A stretch of 7,347 nt of DNA, from positions 1 to 7,347 of the forward strand of contig MFPH01000046.1 in assembly GCA_001782645.1 (NCBI GenBank), given 5' to 3'. Shown here in pieces: positions 6,465-7,347 of this stretch (its first letter is position 1; every line of letters starts with the position of its first letter). The translations under genes and the position numbers were made by a program. The DNA comes from Candidatus Levybacteria bacterium RIFCSPLOWO2_12_FULL_37_14 (lineage in GTDB: Bacteria > Patescibacteriota > Microgenomatia > Levybacterales > UBA12049). The notes under the pieces were generated by a model. The model searched no databases. It was not told the DNA's origin and was given only the letters and a program-made list of their open reading frames with translations.

Positions 6465-7265
6465 AAATATTCTCGTATTGAAATCGCTGCCTTTATCAAA
6501 TACTATGCTTGCTACAGGAAATAGATGAAACGCGTGAAGACCCAAAAAAAACAGTATACCGACAATAATTCCTTTCCATGGAATTGGTTTTTGCAAAACA
6601 AGAAAATTGTAAGCCAAAAGAAAAAAAATTGCTAAAGGATAAAAAGCGAATAACGGCGGAGGCGCTTGAAGAGAAAAATTTGTAGAAAAAATAAAGGTAA
6701 TCAAAAGCCCAAGCCAAACATATTTTAAAGACCGTGTTATCAAATATCGCAGTGCAAAATAGAACATCATCGGATTTAAAAAAACTTGACTATGGGTAAC
6801 CAATGCGTACACCATATTGTCCAATACTGCAGGCGAAAATGTATAAAAAAGCGCCCCGATTATTGCCGCGGTAGATTTTGCCAAAGTCATTTCTCCTTCT
6901 TTTTCTTTTCGAAAAAACTCTCTTATAATTAAAAACATAAAAATAAATGACCCACCCAGCTTGAGACCATTAAAAATACTAATAAGTACAGTCGGAGAAT
7001 TAAATATGGATTTTAAAAAAGCTACAAACAGAAGAAACGGAAGAAAATATTGATTATGGGAAACCAGACCGGTTCCCGATGGAACAACGCTATATATCGC
7101 AAACGCTTTCAGATTTGATATTGGATCATAAAAATACAGCCCATTACTGTCTCCCCCTATATCCATTTCACCGGGTTTTAACCAAAAAAACGGAAGGATA
7201 AACAATAGAATACATATGAGAAAAATAACGAGTCTCAATTTAGATGCAATTATATATTTTATCAT
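6462..7265 (-). CDS. N-terminal fragment of the interrupted GT-C-like transferase (267 aa)
   Basis: This is the stretch a gene finder would call as its own gene. It carries the first helix (about 9-27), the acidic first loop with E33-M-D35 and GGDS (37-40), and about seven more helices near 73-88, 91-116, 131-149, 160-174, 180-195, 203-223 and 230-248. It ends KGSDFNTRIF at the amber codon, before the helix pair containing the FFGQW block. An ATG at 7265 overlaps the preceding stop by one base (TAATG), with a plausible AAGGA site 10 nt upstream. Upstream of the ATG the frame is also open to the window edge, but that stretch reads as soluble, Cys-containing sequence unlike a membrane protein and is a shadow of the neighbouring gene. 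On its own the fragment lacks the extracytoplasmic domain and is unlikely to be a complete enzyme. Confidence 0.75.
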   Translation of the reverse strand: MIKYIIASKLRLVIFLICILLFILPFFWLKPGEMDIGGDSNGLYFYDPISNLKAFAIYSVVPSGTGLVSHNQYFLPFLLFVAFLKSIFNSPTVLISIFNGLKLGGSFIFMFLIIREFFRKEKEGEMTLAKSTAAIIGALFYTFSPAVLDNMVYALVTHSQVFLNPMMFYFALRYLITRSLKYVWLGLLITFIFSTNFSLQAPPPLFAFYPLAIFFLLAYNFLVLQKPIPWKGIIVGILFFLGLHAFHLFPVASIVFDKGSDFNTRIF

Positions 7266-7347
7266 TAGTTTTTTTTCCTTACCGCAGTTTTTACAACTTG
7301 CACCAAAAAGATAAATAAAGACAATCCTGTTACAAGAAGTCCATACT
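7265..7347 (-). CDS. C-terminal end of a membrane protein (partial, enters from right edge)
   Basis: The frame starting at 7345 reads 26 codons, YGLLVTGLSLFIF then LVQVVKTAVRKKN, followed by TAA at 7267-7265. It is one hydrophobic helix with a basic tail (K, R, K, K), the usual end of a polytopic inner-membrane protein with a cytoplasmic C-terminus. The stop overlaps the next ATG by one base (TAATG), so it belongs to the same operon. A flippase, a further transferase or a glycan polymerase would fit the context, but 26 residues are too few to decide. The competing open frame across these bases lacks a membrane pattern. Confidence 0.6.
   Translation of the reverse strand, partial: YGLLVTGLSLFIFLVQVVKTAVRKKN
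7276..7280 (-). promoter_or_regulatory. Ribosome binding site of the interrupted transferase gene
   Basis: AAGGA on the minus strand is followed by a run of A and CTA, 10 nt in all, before the ATG at 7265. It lies inside the end of the preceding gene. It is the only well-placed Shine-Dalgarno-like site in the window and supports this ATG as the start. The other two junctions with overlapping ATGA have weak or no sites. Confidence 0.5.

Larger units (their letters stand above)
4830..7265 (-). pseudogene. GT-C-like membrane glycosyltransferase interrupted by one in-frame TAG (811 codons with the amber)
   Basis: Reading from the ATG at 7265 to the TGA at 4832-4830 gives 811 codons with a single internal stop, TAG at 6464-6462 (codon 268). 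The codons on both sides are in the same frame, and the protein stays alignable to the downstream 1269-aa paralog across it: SSVFSKEIKLDSGLGYFNA there against NTRIF*STSKVNSGLEYFNA here. The amber falls opposite Ser265. No shift of frame is involved, so one substitution (for example TCG to TAG), a sequencing error or natural readthrough would explain it. Conserved blocks are GEMDIGGDS (32-40), LYFYDP (43-48), PGFGMFR-FFGQW (360-372), QYLPH (590-594), YANAWYIKP (755-763) and a last helix (about 784-803). If read through, the product would be a complete GT-C-like enzyme; if not, the membrane half is split from the extracytoplasmic half. Confidence 0.7.

Overview
The window is a compact, AT-rich stretch in which every supportable gene lies on the minus strand, so it reads from right to left. 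It looks like part of a surface-glycan or cell-envelope glycosyltransferase operon. The AT-rich codon use, the stacking of very large GT-C-like membrane proteins, the tiny or overlapping gene junctions and an AT/GC palindromic repeat would fit a Patescibacteria (CPR) genome. That placement is an inference from style, because no taxonomic marker gene is present. UGA ends three genes here, which argues against the UGA-to-Gly code of Gracilibacteria and Absconditabacteria.

Layout in transcription order (right to left): (1) the last 26 codons of a membrane protein entering from the right edge (7345-7265). (2) A GT-C-like membrane protein of 811 codons (7265-4830), interrupted at codon 268 by one in-frame TAG. 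The reading frame and the homology continue unbroken past the stop. (3) A 121-residue, four-helix membrane protein (4817-4452). (4) An intact 1269-residue paralog of the interrupted gene (4455-646), with about 460 extra residues of helical and beta-rich extracytoplasmic sequence. (5) The first 216 residues of a third large membrane protein (649-1), running off the left edge. The junctions are a 1-nt TAATG overlap, an 11-to-12-nt gap and two 4-nt ATGA overlaps, which is strong evidence for one translationally coupled transcript. No gene-free stretch longer than about 12 bases exists.

The two full-length paralogs share an N-terminal block (GEMD-[LI]-GGDS followed by LYFYDP), about a dozen membrane helices, an extracytoplasmic domain and a terminal juxtamembrane YAN-[SA]-WYIKP block before a last helix. 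This is the general plan of GT-C transferases of the YfhO or arabinofuranosyltransferase type, which use a polyprenyl-phosphate-linked sugar on the outer face of the membrane. The exact donor and acceptor cannot be read from the sequence.

The points most worth a second look are the single amber codon in the first paralog, a 54-bp palindromic insert that stays in frame inside the leftmost gene, and the roughly 460-residue expansion that distinguishes the two paralogs. I see no CRISPR array, RNA gene, insertion sequence or convincing terminator.
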